From JAEZDC01 sp036676415 (GTDB taxonomy: Bacteria; Bacteroidota; Bacteroidia; Chitinophagales; Chitinophagaceae), in the NCBI GenBank assembly GCA_036676415.1, contig JAKFCX010000015.1:372001-436000 (forward strand): a stretch of 64,000 nt of DNA, in the 5' to 3' direction. How positions within the stretch are numbered: position 1 is the first letter of the stretch; each line of letters opens with the position of its first letter. Made by a program: the position numbers and the translations under genes. Positions 45,286-55,022 of the stretch are shown in pieces. Under the pieces are notes generated by a model. It was given only the letters and a program-made list of their open reading frames with translations. It did not search any database and was not told the DNA's origin.

Positions 45286-45407
45286 TTTGAATTCCAGACA
45301 TCATTAATTTTGATAACGTTAAGAAAATGCAATACTCATTTGGTGTAAGGTAAATTCAATTCGGCAATTATTAACTTACGCTTCCTGAAAACCAATGCTG
45401 ATTTCGA

Positions 45408-46517
45408 GTGAAGATTTTCTTCAATATTTTTCTGGTGTTGGCGATTACTAAATACAGTTTCGCAACTGATAGCCTACAGATCGTTTTAAACAGAGTAACT
45501 TTTGTTGCGAAAGATACTATTGAATTTTCCTGCACTATTCCTAACCATTCATCGAATGGCCTGGCGGGTGCAACATTGAATGTCTGGATACAACATCTGC
45601 AAACAGGAAGGATATGGAAATATCGTTACCCGGTTATAAATGGAGAGTTGAATGCTGCTTTAGCGGTTGGTGATTCAATAATACCCGGCAAGTATGCAAT
45701 GAATTTTATTTTGCAGGAAGGTCTTTTCAAAATAAACGGAAATCTTAAGAATAATTATGGCAATCCAAAGCTTAACTACCTGATGCTGACAAGAAATAAA
45801 GAGAGTCTATTTAATGCAGTCAATTTATCAGGTAAAGGGGATTTCAGAATTCAGAATGTTGTGTTCCCTGAAGAGGCTTATTTTATTTTCTCTCCTGCAA
45901 AAAAAACCCGGCGAAACGATCTTTTTATAAAGCTGGTAACACCACTTGACTCATTCTTCACACCCATAGCAGTTTTTACCAGCTTAATAGATATTAAGTC
46001 TAATCTACATGAAAATTCCACTCCAGGCACACACTATCAATTCAATTTCAGCAAATTGTTTAATGCGAATACTTTGCCAGAGGTGGTTGTGGAATATAAG
46101 GGCAGTACCAGGCTGAAGCGATACGATGAAGAATACACTACTTCTCTATTCAAAGGAGCTACAAAGATATTCGATGGATTAGACGATAACGCTATTGCGA
46201 ATAGTTCGTCAGTAGAGAGATTTCTTGAAGCCAGAGTTGCTGGAATTCGGATGGAGAACAACAGGCTGGTCTGGAGGAATCAACCAGTGAATATATTCCT
46301 CGACGAGTATGTTGTAAACTCCTGGGAAGATATATATGTGAATACAATGGATGTTGCCATGATTAAAATATATGAACCCGGCTCTGGCAGCAATCCTTCT
46401 GCCAATCAAGGTGGTACCGTGAGTGTGTATACCAAAAGGGGGCAATACGAAAATATTGGGCAACGATACAAATTCAAGGTCAACGGTTACACACCCATAG
46501 AAGCTACTTGGCGATAA
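45408..46517 (+). CDS. Secreted protein with a TonB plug-like domain but no barrel
   Basis: A protein of 369 residues with a GTG start, supported by a clean signal peptide (about 1-19) and no later ATG until residue 105. The N-terminal half is a beta-sandwich-like region seen in macroglobulin/MG2-type proteins. The C-terminal third (about 225-355) reads like a TonB receptor plug: VERFLEARVAGIRM, VNIFLDEYVVNSWEDIYVNTMDVAMIKIYEPG and GGTVSVYTKRG. It stops where a barrel should begin. It lies 122 bases before a full TonB receptor gene. Confidence 0.75.
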   Translation: MKIFFNIFLVLAITKYSFATDSLQIVLNRVTFVAKDTIEFSCTIPNHSSNGLAGATLNVWIQHLQTGRIWKYRYPVINGELNAALAVGDSIIPGKYAMNFILQEGLFKINGNLKNNYGNPKLNYLMLTRNKESLFNAVNLSGKGDFRIQNVVFPEEAYFIFSPAKKTRRNDLFIKLVTPLDSFFTPIAVFTSLIDIKSNLHENSTPGTHYQFNFSKLFNANTLPEVVVEYKGSTRLKRYDEEYTTSLFKGATKIFDGLDDNAIANSSSVERFLEARVAGIRMENNRLVWRNQPVNIFLDEYVVNSWEDIYVNTMDVAMIKIYEPGSGSNPSANQGGTVSVYTKRGQYENIGQRYKFKVNGYTPIEATWR

Positions 46518-46566
46518 CGCTATCTTCCATTCAGTTCATGAAGGGACATCTTCTAATTGTTCAACA

Positions 46567-46617
46567 TAACAATGTGGTAATACTCACGTAACAATTCGGT
46601 AATACGAGGCTGATACT
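46567..46617 (+). promoter_or_regulatory. Five half-sites in 11-bp phase upstream of the TonB receptor
   Basis: TAACAAT (46567), TAATACT (46578), TAACAAT (46589), TAATACG (46600) and TGATACT (46611) start exactly 11 bases apart and end 22 bases before the GTG start. Direct repeats at one helical turn are the binding pattern of OmpR/PhoB-type regulators. CTGTCAA at 46622 extends the phase with a PhoB-box-like word. Confidence 0.6.
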
Positions 46618-46638
46618 TTCGCTGTCAAATAAATAGCA

Positions 46639-49434
46639 GTGAGAATAATCCTTAATTTGTTTGCTTTCTTTCTCATCTCTTATGCTTCCCAGGCACAATC
46701 GCAGGGCCGTGTAGCAGGTAAAATTCTTAATGAAAAAAACGAACCCCTATCCGGTGTTGCTGTTACGGTAAAGAATGCTACGAGAGGTACTATATCTTCT
46801 GTTGATGGATCTTATATACTGGTGCTACCCACCGGGAAATACGAAATCACTTTTACCACGCTCGGATATCAAACAAAAGTGATCAACGAATTGGATGTGA
46901 TAGCTAATGGAGTAACTGACCTGGATGTAATATTAATAGCATCGAGCAAGGACCTTGGTGATGTGGTGGTATCAACAACATCGTCTGCAAGAAGAGAAAC
47001 AGTTAATGCCGGTATTGCATATCAGCGGAATGCAAATACGGTTGCTTCTGTTGTTTCTGCAGAAGCAATCAAAAGATCACCAGACCGGAACACCGGTGAG
47101 GTATTGAAAAGAACACCTGGTGCCAGTATACAGGAAGGTAAATTTCTAATAGTAAGAGGTCTTGCAGATCGTTACAACCAGGCTATGCTCAATGGTATTT
47201 TGCTCACCAGTACAGAGCCTGATCGTAAAACTTTTTCTTTCGATCTGATTCCTGCAGCAATGATCGATAATATCATCATCAACAAAGCTTTTGTTCCGGA
47301 ATATCCAGGTGAATGGGCTGGTGGTTTGATTCAGGTGAACACAAAAGATATTCCTTCAAAAGGGTTTTTCAATCTCCAGATCGGTACAGGATTCAATACT
47401 CAAACCACAGGAAAAGATTTTTATAAAGATGCACAGGGTGGCAAATATGATTGGTTGGGACTGGATGATGGCACACGAGCATTGCCAACAGGGTATACTA
47501 CAAAATCTGGTTTCGATACGTTGAATCATGGAAACAAAGTAACCATCGGTAAAGCTTTACGTAATTCCTGGGCACCAAGAAAAATAACAGCAGCGCCAAA
47601 TGTTTCTTTCCAGGCTAACGGTGGGTTTAACACGAAGTTCATGGGTAAAACAGTTGGGGGAACGTTTGGTGTGATCTATAATCGTAGCAATCGTTTTATC
47701 ATCCAGGAAAATAATTCCAACACTTTAGCCAGTGAAAATGTTTTCACCAGGAACTTCGACCTGGACGATGATCGATATGCACAGGATATTTCCTGGGGTA
47801 CTTTGGGAAGTATTGCGCTACAGCTTGATCAAAGAAATCGCATCTCGATTAAATCATTACTCAATGTAAGTTCATCCAATTCAGTTACGCAAAGAAGCGG
47901 TGTTGACTTTAACAGGGACGAACAGTTGAAAGGAAGTGAATTCACTTTCAAACAAAACATCTTCAACAGTACACAAATAGCGGGTGATCATAAATTAGAC
48001 AATAAGCTGTCATTAAAATGGTATGGCTCTTTCAACATCCTTGATGGCTATGTTCCTGATCAACGCAGGATTTTATACTCAAGGCAAAATAACTCAAACG
48101 ATCCTTACACACTCCTGATATCTAACTCCCTTTCTCAACAAAGCGGCAGCCGTATATATCAAAACCTTAGTGATTATATATATACTGCAGGAGGTGATCT
48201 TTCCTACCATTTCAACTTGTTGGGTAAAAAGCAAACGGTGAAAGGTGGATATATGTTACAGGTGAAAGACAGGTTGTACGATGCAAAACTGTTTGCCAAC
48301 TACTTACCAAAAGACAATCCTGCGTTACGTTTATTAGGAGCTGATGAAGTGTTTGCAGCCTCCAATTTCGGTGATGGTAACCCAAACAGTAACATGTTGG
48401 CTTTCGATGCCATCAAGAACAGCAATTTCAGGTATATGGCCAATACCATCTTAAATGGTGGCTTCTTACAGCTGGATAACCAGTTCACTAATAAATTAAG
48501 AGTTGTTTGGGGGTTGAGAGTAGAAGATTACGATCAGCTTATCGGAAGTACAAAAACCTGGGATCCACGTCACCAACATGTAGTGGTAAGAGATTACCTG
48601 CCTGGCTTAAATGCAACATACAAACTCAATAAGAATAACAATATCAGGTTCTCGGCCTCACAGACTGTTATTCGTCCTGAGTTGAGAGAATTATCATTCC
48701 TCAATCTCTATGATTTTGAGTTAAATGCCTCAGTACAGGGAGAACCTTTATTGAATAGAACAAAGGTTAGCAATCTTGATCTGCGTTATGAATTGTATCC
48801 GAAAGCTGGAGAGATGTTTACCATCGGCGCTTTCTATAAATTCTTTGATAAACCCATTGAGCAATTCTTTGATGAAGGAATTGGTGGAGCCAGCACATTC
48901 AGCTATGCCAATGCAAAACAGGCAACATCTTATGGTGCTGAGTTAGAATTCAGGAAAAAACTTGATTTTATATCCGGCATGAAAAACTTTACACTCCAGG
49001 GTAATGCTGCATATATCTATAGCCGAATTAAAGATGAGAAATTAAATATCGACAGGCCACTACAGGGTCAATCACCTTATCTCGTGAATGTTGGATTAAT
49101 GTATGATTTACCTAAACATGGTTTTTCTGCAACCGTATTATTCAACCAGGTGGGAGAAAGAATTTACCTCGTGGGAAGTATCCAGGCTGGTGCTGGTTCA
49201 CCGGATATTTATGAAGCACCAAGACCTGTACTTGATCTGCAGCTAAGTAAAAAATTATTAAAAGATCGTGGTGAGTTTCGTTTGAACATTTCTGATATCA
49301 TTAACCAGACCCAGTATTTCTACCAGAATGGTGATGATAACACTACCTATAGTAAAACACACGATGCGAATCGTTTTACCCGGAAGTTCGGCACCACGTT
49401 CAGCTTAACATTTAATTACTCATTTACTAAGTAA
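46639..49434 (+). CDS. TonB-dependent outer-membrane receptor
   Basis: A protein of 931 residues starting with GTG; the signal peptide (to about residue 20) follows immediately, and no ATG occurs before the plug. Order: carboxypeptidase-like beta-sandwich (about 22-105), plug domain (about 120-235, with NTGEVLKRTPGASIQEGKFL and GGLIQVNTKDIP), then a 22-strand-type barrel ending in aromatic FNYSF. It imports an unknown ligand with TonB energy. The lipoprotein gene 20 bases downstream is its likely partner. Confidence 0.92.
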   Translation: MRIILNLFAFFLISYASQAQSQGRVAGKILNEKNEPLSGVAVTVKNATRGTISSVDGSYILVLPTGKYEITFTTLGYQTKVINELDVIANGVTDLDVILIASSKDLGDVVVSTTSSARRETVNAGIAYQRNANTVASVVSAEAIKRSPDRNTGEVLKRTPGASIQEGKFLIVRGLADRYNQAMLNGILLTSTEPDRKTFSFDLIPAAMIDNIIINKAFVPEYPGEWAGGLIQVNTKDIPSKGFFNLQIGTGFNTQTTGKDFYKDAQGGKYDWLGLDDGTRALPTGYTTKSGFDTLNHGNKVTIGKALRNSWAPRKITAAPNVSFQANGGFNTKFMGKTVGGTFGVIYNRSNRFIIQENNSNTLASENVFTRNFDLDDDRYAQDISWGTLGSIALQLDQRNRISIKSLLNVSSSNSVTQRSGVDFNRDEQLKGSEFTFKQNIFNSTQIAGDHKLDNKLSLKWYGSFNILDGYVPDQRRILYSRQNNSNDPYTLLISNSLSQQSGSRIYQNLSDYIYTAGGDLSYHFNLLGKKQTVKGGYMLQVKDRLYDAKLFANYLPKDNPALRLLGADEVFAASNFGDGNPNSNMLAFDAIKNSNFRYMANTILNGGFLQLDNQFTNKLRVVWGLRVEDYDQLIGSTKTWDPRHQHVVVRDYLPGLNATYKLNKNNNIRFSASQTVIRPELRELSFLNLYDFELNASVQGEPLLNRTKVSNLDLRYELYPKAGEMFTIGAFYKFFDKPIEQFFDEGIGGASTFSYANAKQATSYGAELEFRKKLDFISGMKNFTLQGNAAYIYSRIKDEKLNIDRPLQGQSPYLVNVGLMYDLPKHGFSATVLFNQVGERIYLVGSIQAGAGSPDIYEAPRPVLDLQLSKKLLKDRGEFRLNISDIINQTQYFYQNGDDNTTYSKTHDANRFTRKFGTTFSLTFNYSFTK

Positions 49435-49453
49435 ACTTTTTAAAAATACAACA

Positions 49454-50914
49454 ATGAAGAAGCTTCTATTTCTACTTATTGCCGCTGCATCGATCACTAC
49501 AGGTTGCAGAAAGATCGAATCAGATGGACAGATCGTAGTAGTAACTCAACCTGGAGGTGGTAATGGAAATACAACAGGACAAACTATCACATTACAGGGT
49601 CGTATTAATGCAGATACTTTGCTTCGTAAACAAAATACTTACATCCTGAAAGGCCTGGTGTACATGGTAGGCAATAAAACCATGACCATCGAGGCAGGCA
49701 CTGTTATCAAAGGTTCTTTTACAGGTGCTGATGTTGGTGCACTTGTTATAACACGTGGTTCAAAGATTATTGCCCAGGGCACAGCTACCGAACCAATTGT
49801 TTTCACTTCAGCTTCACCCAATCCACAGTCAGGTGACTGGGGAGGAATCGTGATTCTTGGAAAGGCTCCTATCAATTCATCCTTCAACGGTACAGCAGGT
49901 TTATTGCAGGTAGAAGGTGGTATAGATAATGCAAACGGCGATGGCCTTGCCGGTTCAGGTGATGCATTGGTTCCTGCTCCTGTTGCAAATGATAATTCAG
50001 GAGTACTGAGTTTTGTGAGAATTGAATATGCAGGTTATGCATTTCAGCCAGATAAAGAGATCAACAGTTTAACAATGGCAGGAGTGGGTAGCGGAACAAC
50101 CATCGATCATATACAGGTAGCTTATGCAAAAGACGATGCTTACGAATGGTTTGGTGGAAATGTGAATGCTAATTATCTCATTGCTTTCAAAACGCAGGAT
50201 GATGATTTTGATACGGATAATGGTTACAGTGGTAAAGTACAGTTTGGTTTGGTGATGCGTGATTCACTGATTGCTGATATCTCTACTTCTGAAGCTTTTG
50301 AAAGTGATAATAATGCAAGTGGTACGGCTGCAACTCCAAAAACAACTGCCATCTTCAGCAATATCACTGCTATCGGTCCGAGAGCAACATTGGCAAACTC
50401 CGGTAGTTCCTTATTCAGAGGTGCTGCACATATCAGGAGAAATACAGGGATATCTATATTCAATTCTATCATCATGGGATGGCCAAGAGGTATTGAACTG
50501 GATGCCGCTACAGGAGTATCTGTTGCTTTAAATGTAGAAGATAGTACCATTCGGTTCAGGAATAATACACTTGCTGGTAATACAACGAATCTCCGTTATT
50601 CTGGAACTGCAGGTGCTACCATTACCAACGATGCAACATTTGCTACATGGTTCACAAATGCTTTTTACAACAATGATATCTTAACGAATGCAGCTGACGC
50701 AAAATTAATTCAGCCATTTAATTATTCTGCACCGGATCCTACGCCTTTTGGTGGTAGTGGTGGAAATCAAAAAGTATTGAATGGTGGAGGTTTTACAGAT
50801 GCAAAATTTGCCGGTGATACTTTCTTTAATAAGACGGTTACATTCCGTGGTGCTATTGCTCCTGCAGGTGAACTGTCAACCTGGTGGAAAGGCTGGACAA
50901 AATTCAACTATTGA
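49454..50914 (+). CDS. Surface lipoprotein with beta-helix-like repeats
   Basis: A protein of 486 residues with a lipobox (SITTGC, Cys at 18) and a Gly/Asn-rich linker. The body has parallel beta-helix features (TMTIEAGTVIKG, GALVITRGSKIIAQGTATEPIVFTS). It follows the TonB receptor by 20 bases with no terminator between, so it is probably the accessory outer-surface protein of that receptor, in place of a SusD. Not a recognised named family. Confidence 0.78.
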   Translation: MKKLLFLLIAAASITTGCRKIESDGQIVVVTQPGGGNGNTTGQTITLQGRINADTLLRKQNTYILKGLVYMVGNKTMTIEAGTVIKGSFTGADVGALVITRGSKIIAQGTATEPIVFTSASPNPQSGDWGGIVILGKAPINSSFNGTAGLLQVEGGIDNANGDGLAGSGDALVPAPVANDNSGVLSFVRIEYAGYAFQPDKEINSLTMAGVGSGTTIDHIQVAYAKDDAYEWFGGNVNANYLIAFKTQDDDFDTDNGYSGKVQFGLVMRDSLIADISTSEAFESDNNASGTAATPKTTAIFSNITAIGPRATLANSGSSLFRGAAHIRRNTGISIFNSIIMGWPRGIELDAATGVSVALNVEDSTIRFRNNTLAGNTTNLRYSGTAGATITNDATFATWFTNAFYNNDILTNAADAKLIQPFNYSAPDPTPFGGSGGNQKVLNGGGFTDAKFAGDTFFNKTVTFRGAIAPAGELSTWWKGWTKFNY

Positions 50915-50943
50915 TCTTTTTATAGCAATCAATCGAACAGATC

Positions 50944-50968
50944 AGGCCGGTTTATCCCGGTCTTTTTT
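50944..50968 (+). terminator. Terminator of the receptor-lipoprotein operon
   Basis: A 7-bp stem AGGCCGG / CCGGTCT (one G-U) and a T run, 30 bases after the lipoprotein stop. Confidence 0.8.
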
Positions 50969-51010
50969 GTCAGGCTTAGCGAAACAATTTTCTCATGTGC
51001 ATTTTAGACG

Positions 51011-52087
51011 TCACCTCGGTTCTCCGGGGTGTTTTGTTTTAGACATAAACGTTATCAGTTTTGATATTCCAATCAAACCAATGAATAATCCCGACGTCAA
51101 TAATGTAAATAATACTAAACCAGAAATATTTCGCTGCTGCACGATCCTCAGCAAATAAGGTCGATCAAGTGGTGTCCTCCACTTCTCATAGTAATGTAGA
51201 AATACTTTATCTCCGGTTAATTCATATAGCTGTTTCATTTGTTGAACTAGAAGCCGATGATAATTTTTATCTGCTATTTTTTTGTATTTATCATAATAAA
51301 TCGTTCCATTTCCCACATCATAATTGGCAAGCCTGTTTTTCAATCCATTTATTCCATTGTTAATTACAATTCTTACAGAATCATTTTTAGTTAGTTGCCA
51401 ATAAGGATATAATCCGGTAATAGCGAAAATATGGCCATCAAGAATAAACGGTGTGTGCATTGCTGTGTCCGCCAGTTCCTCATACCACCATCTGTTTGCA
51501 GTTGTATAGGTAAACCCTCCCTGTTCAATTGGTATGAAATATCCCCTCGCTATTTTATTGCTAAGTTGAAGATAGCTGCTGTCTTTGGTAAGTTGATAAG
51601 CATCGGTAAAGACCTGTATTGCCAAACCTGAGGTCATACCTGAAGTGAAAGGAACACCAACAGAATCGTACCAGGGTTGTTTCCATCTAAAAACAAATAA
51701 TGCATAGTTATCAACTTGTGTTATATCACCCTGCAACCATTGCACGCAGCTGAAGAATTTGCTGTAAGCATTTTCATCTTTGGTTTTGATATAGCGCTCG
51801 TAATAATCTAACGCATAATTGCAAATGATGGTAGCGTTATACTGTTTGCCTGCTGTGTATTCTCTTAATTCATGGTAATCTACATATGGTACGCCATTGC
51901 TGTCCACATGGTTTGTGGAATAGGAAAGCACTGGATCACCTTTCAATTGGTATAATAATGTTCTTACAGGCTCCTCTAATTTATCGCCAGTAAATTGTAC
52001 GATTATTCCGGCAATGATTAGTGAGACGAGCAGCATCAGGAAGTATCGCATATAAAAGTAAAACCTTTTAATAATCTGTTTAACCAT
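51011..52087 (-). CDS. D-glucuronyl C5-epimerase-like membrane protein
   Basis: A protein of 358 residues from the ATG at 52087 (a TTG six codons upstream is possible). A membrane helix near the N-terminus (about 12-33), an (alpha/alpha)-barrel catalytic region with YFIPIEQGGFTY and WWYEELADTAMHTPFILDGHIFAITGLYPYW, and a second helix close to the C-terminus (about 322-345). This matches the C-terminal domain of glucuronyl C5-epimerases, which turn D-glucuronate into L-iduronate in polymers. No glycosaminoglycan synthase gene is in view. A TAAATTTG -7 box is at 52125-52132. Confidence 0.78.
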   Translation of the reverse strand: MVKQIIKRFYFYMRYFLMLLVSLIIAGIIVQFTGDKLEEPVRTLLYQLKGDPVLSYSTNHVDSNGVPYVDYHELREYTAGKQYNATIICNYALDYYERYIKTKDENAYSKFFSCVQWLQGDITQVDNYALFVFRWKQPWYDSVGVPFTSGMTSGLAIQVFTDAYQLTKDSSYLQLSNKIARGYFIPIEQGGFTYTTANRWWYEELADTAMHTPFILDGHIFAITGLYPYWQLTKNDSVRIVINNGINGLKNRLANYDVGNGTIYYDKYKKIADKNYHRLLVQQMKQLYELTGDKVFLHYYEKWRTPLDRPYLLRIVQQRNISGLVLFTLLTSGLFIGLIGISKLITFMSKTKHPGEPR

Positions 52088-52124
52088 GCTCTTCTTAAAA
52101 AACAAGGCCCCAGGCGTCTATCTG

Positions 52125-52132
52125 CAAATTTA
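52125..52132 (-). promoter_or_regulatory. -7 box before the epimerase-like gene
   Basis: TAAATTTG on the - strand, 38 bases before the ATG at 52087; no matching -33 element is seen. Confidence 0.35.
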
Positions 52133-52136
52133 GTGA

Positions 52137-52415
52137 TTGATTAAACTGCTGACGCTTGCAGTTTTACAGGTAGATTTGCTTGTGGATGAATTTGAACTGG
52201 AAGTAACATACAACAATACGCTGATGTCTTTCCCGTGTATTTTAATGATGATGGGTTACACTCATAAGATACAGGTACAACTTGACGGAACAACAATCCT
52301 TTTTGAACCGGATGAAGAAAAATATTATCGGGCAGTTATTGAAAACCCGGATCGACTGATCGATGTAGGATTACTAAAAGCAATTGCTTCAACTCTGGAA
52401 GAAACTTTTAAATAA
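52137..52415 (+). CDS. Small cytosolic protein, unknown
   Basis: A frame of 92 residues starting with TTG, or 63 residues from the ATG at 52224. The C-terminal part (GYTHKIQVQLDGTTILFEPDEEKYYRAVI) looks like a compact alpha/beta domain and seems real, with a strongly protein-like composition. No named family recognised. The start is uncertain because a TTG start would lie only 50 bases from the divergent epimerase gene. Confidence 0.6.
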   Translation: MIKLLTLAVLQVDLLVDEFELEVTYNNTLMSFPCILMMMGYTHKIQVQLDGTTILFEPDEEKYYRAVIENPDRLIDVGLLKAIASTLEETFK

Positions 52416-52518
52416 GGCCTGACAGCATCTCATTTTTTCCAATGCATTTGGTACTCATCATTGTCAACTTTTTTGATTGGCATATAATCTTATATTGCAA
52501 AAACTTAACTCATCTGCT

Positions 52519-54963
52519 ATGAATAAATTATTCAAAGGCTTTTTGTTTCTGTTGTTTGCAGCTATGGTGTTCAATACAACTGCACAGGAAATTACCAGGC
52601 CTGCCAAAACAGGCATCAGGAATTATAACGACGTCATAACCAAAGAAGCTATCAGCGATAGAGGTTTATTCACCGTTCACAAGGTGTCTGACAAATACTA
52701 TTTCGAAATTCCTGACAGTTTACTAAGACGTGATTTCTTATGGATCACAAGATTTGCTGCTATCCCTTCAGGATTGGGTGGGGGTTTCGTTAATGCCGGA
52801 ACTTCAGTTGAAGAACAAATGGTAGTCTGGGATAAAGTTGATACGAAGATCACGTTGAGAAGTAAAACCACTTCAAGCTTTGCAGCTGATTCGCTCCCAA
52901 TCAATATTTCAGTACTGGCGAACAGCCATATGCCTGTGATCTTTGCTTTTGATATTGCTGCATATAACAACGATGCAAAAGCGAGTGTTATAGACGTTAC
53001 AAGATTCTTCCTGACTGATGTAAAAGCGATCAGCGGTATCACACCTAGTATGCGTCGCGATTATAAGGTAACCAGGCTAGATGAGTCAAGAAGCTTCATT
53101 AATAGTATGAAAAGCTTCCCCCTGAATATTGAAGTAAGACAGGATATGACCTATGATGCTGCTGAGCCTCCGGAGAATTCGTCGGCAGGCTCTATTAGTG
53201 TACTGATGAACCAATCACTCGTATTACTTCCAAAAGAACCGATGCAGCCACGTATCTATGATTACCGTGTTGGTTATTTCAATATCAACCGTATTGATTA
53301 TGGAAGTGAAGCTTATAAGGCAGATGATGTCTCTTATATCAGGAGATGGAGATTAGAGCCAAAAGATGTGGAAGCGTATAAAAGAGGAGAACTGGTAGAA
53401 CCCGTAAAGCCGATCGTATATTATCTTGATCCTGCAACCCCGGTGAAGTTAAGACCCTACATCAAAGCAGGAGTGGAAGCATGGCAGAAAGTGTTTGAAG
53501 CTGCAGGATTTAAAAATGCCATCATTGCAAAAGATCCACCCTCCATACAGGAAGATCCTGACTTTAATCCTGAAGATGTCCGTTATTCCGTAGTACGTTA
53601 TGTTGCAAGTACCACACGGAATGCTGTCGGCCCAAGTGTTTCTGATCCACGTAGTGGTGAAATTATCGAAAGCGATATCATCTGGTACCACAATCATCTT
53701 CGTTCTTACCGTAACAGGTACATGTTAGAAACCGGTGCAGCCAATTCTAAAGCAAGAACACTCAATACACCGATCGAAGATCTTGGTGAAATGATGAAGT
53801 ACGTGATCACTCATGAAGTGGGTCATGCACTTGGTTTACCACATAATATGAAAGCAAGTGCTGCCTACCCGGTAGATTCATTACGAAGTGCAACGTTCAC
53901 TAATAAAAATGGTATAGCGGCCACTATTATGGATTATGCACGGTTCAACTATATAGCACAACCAGGTGATAAGAATGTTCGGTTTGTGCGTCAGTTAGGT
54001 CCGTATGATTATTATTCCATTAACTGGGGTTATCGTTATATACCTGAAGCGAAGAATGCATTACAGGAAGTGCCTATACTTTCCAAATGGATCACTGACA
54101 AATCCGGCGATCCTGTATACCGTTTTGGAAGTGGTGAAAGTTTCGATCCGGAAAGCCAGACAGAAAATATTGGTGATGATGCAGTAAAGGCAAGTACTTA
54201 TGCAATTAAAAACCTGAAACTCGTTGCTCCACAGTTGTACAAGTGGACTGCTGCCGAAACAAATGATTATGCTGATTTGTCAGAATTATATGGAGAATTA
54301 TTAGGAGTATTCAGCAGGTATGTTGGTCATGTTGTGACAAATATTGGTGGTGTGAAGCAGGAACGACTTACACCTGATCAGAAAGGAAATATCTATGCTT
54401 CGGTATCTGCAAAAGATCAGAAAGAAGCGCTCAACTGGTTGTTGAATAATGCTTTTGGTTCGCTTGATTGGTTGAATCAATCAGAGATTGTTCAGAACAT
54501 ACACCATGCAAATCATGTAGATAATATCAGGTCATTGCAGGTACGTCATCTCAATGCATTATTATCTGCCGACAGGCTTACACGATTAATGGAAAATGAA
54601 ATAAAGGATGTTGATTACAATGCAGCAGACATGATAACTCAATTACAATCGGGTATCTGGAGTGAATTGACCAATGGAAGCAAAATAAATATCTACCGAA
54701 GAAACTTACAGAAAGCCTATATCGATAGAATGAATTTCCTGCTGGCTCCCCAGCCCTCTGCTTCTGCCTCATTACTTAGACCGAATGCTACCCCTGTTAA
54801 CATCAGCCAGTCTGATATACCATCTATAGTGAGGGCCAGCCTGGTTAAGTTACAGCAACAGTTGAAGACTGCTAGTACAAAACACCAGAATGATCTTACA
54901 CGTTTTCATATTGATGATGCAATACAAAGAATTGAAAATATTCTTCGACCGATTAAGAACTAA
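52519..54963 (+). CDS. Secreted zinc-dependent metalloprotease (DUF5117/DUF4953 type)
   Basis: A protein of 814 residues from the ATG at 52519, which gives a standard signal peptide (KGFLFLLFAAMVFNTTAQ); the TTG 14 codons earlier would spoil it. The zinc site is HEVGHALGLPH (His 432, 436, 442), the HExxHxxGxxH form of metzincin-like enzymes, with a Met-turn candidate in ATIMDYARFNY. The N-terminal DUF5117-like domain occupies about residues 40-220. It probably degrades peptides in the periplasm or outside. Confidence 0.9.
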   Translation: MNKLFKGFLFLLFAAMVFNTTAQEITRPAKTGIRNYNDVITKEAISDRGLFTVHKVSDKYYFEIPDSLLRRDFLWITRFAAIPSGLGGGFVNAGTSVEEQMVVWDKVDTKITLRSKTTSSFAADSLPINISVLANSHMPVIFAFDIAAYNNDAKASVIDVTRFFLTDVKAISGITPSMRRDYKVTRLDESRSFINSMKSFPLNIEVRQDMTYDAAEPPENSSAGSISVLMNQSLVLLPKEPMQPRIYDYRVGYFNINRIDYGSEAYKADDVSYIRRWRLEPKDVEAYKRGELVEPVKPIVYYLDPATPVKLRPYIKAGVEAWQKVFEAAGFKNAIIAKDPPSIQEDPDFNPEDVRYSVVRYVASTTRNAVGPSVSDPRSGEIIESDIIWYHNHLRSYRNRYMLETGAANSKARTLNTPIEDLGEMMKYVITHEVGHALGLPHNMKASAAYPVDSLRSATFTNKNGIAATIMDYARFNYIAQPGDKNVRFVRQLGPYDYYSINWGYRYIPEAKNALQEVPILSKWITDKSGDPVYRFGSGESFDPESQTENIGDDAVKASTYAIKNLKLVAPQLYKWTAAETNDYADLSELYGELLGVFSRYVGHVVTNIGGVKQERLTPDQKGNIYASVSAKDQKEALNWLLNNAFGSLDWLNQSEIVQNIHHANHVDNIRSLQVRHLNALLSADRLTRLMENEIKDVDYNAADMITQLQSGIWSELTNGSKINIYRRNLQKAYIDRMNFLLAPQPSASASLLRPNATPVNISQSDIPSIVRASLVKLQQQLKTASTKHQNDLTRFHIDDAIQRIENILRPIKN

Positions 54964-54976
54964 ATAACCTAAAGCG

Positions 54977-55001
54977 AAAGGCAACCTTATGGTTGCCTTT
55001 T
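54977..55001. terminator. Bidirectional terminator between two protease genes
   Basis: A 10-bp stem AAAGGCAACC / GGTTGCCTTT with a TTAT loop, 13 bases after the metalloprotease stop and 21 bases from the convergent S41 gene; T/A runs on both sides. Confidence 0.8.
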
Positions 55002-55022
55002 CAATTATCTTAATGATCGATT

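Noticed and set aside
51012..51031. Hairpin CACCTCGG / CCGGGGTG as a terminator
   Set aside because: It lies within the last codons of the epimerase-like gene, and the T run points the wrong way for that gene.
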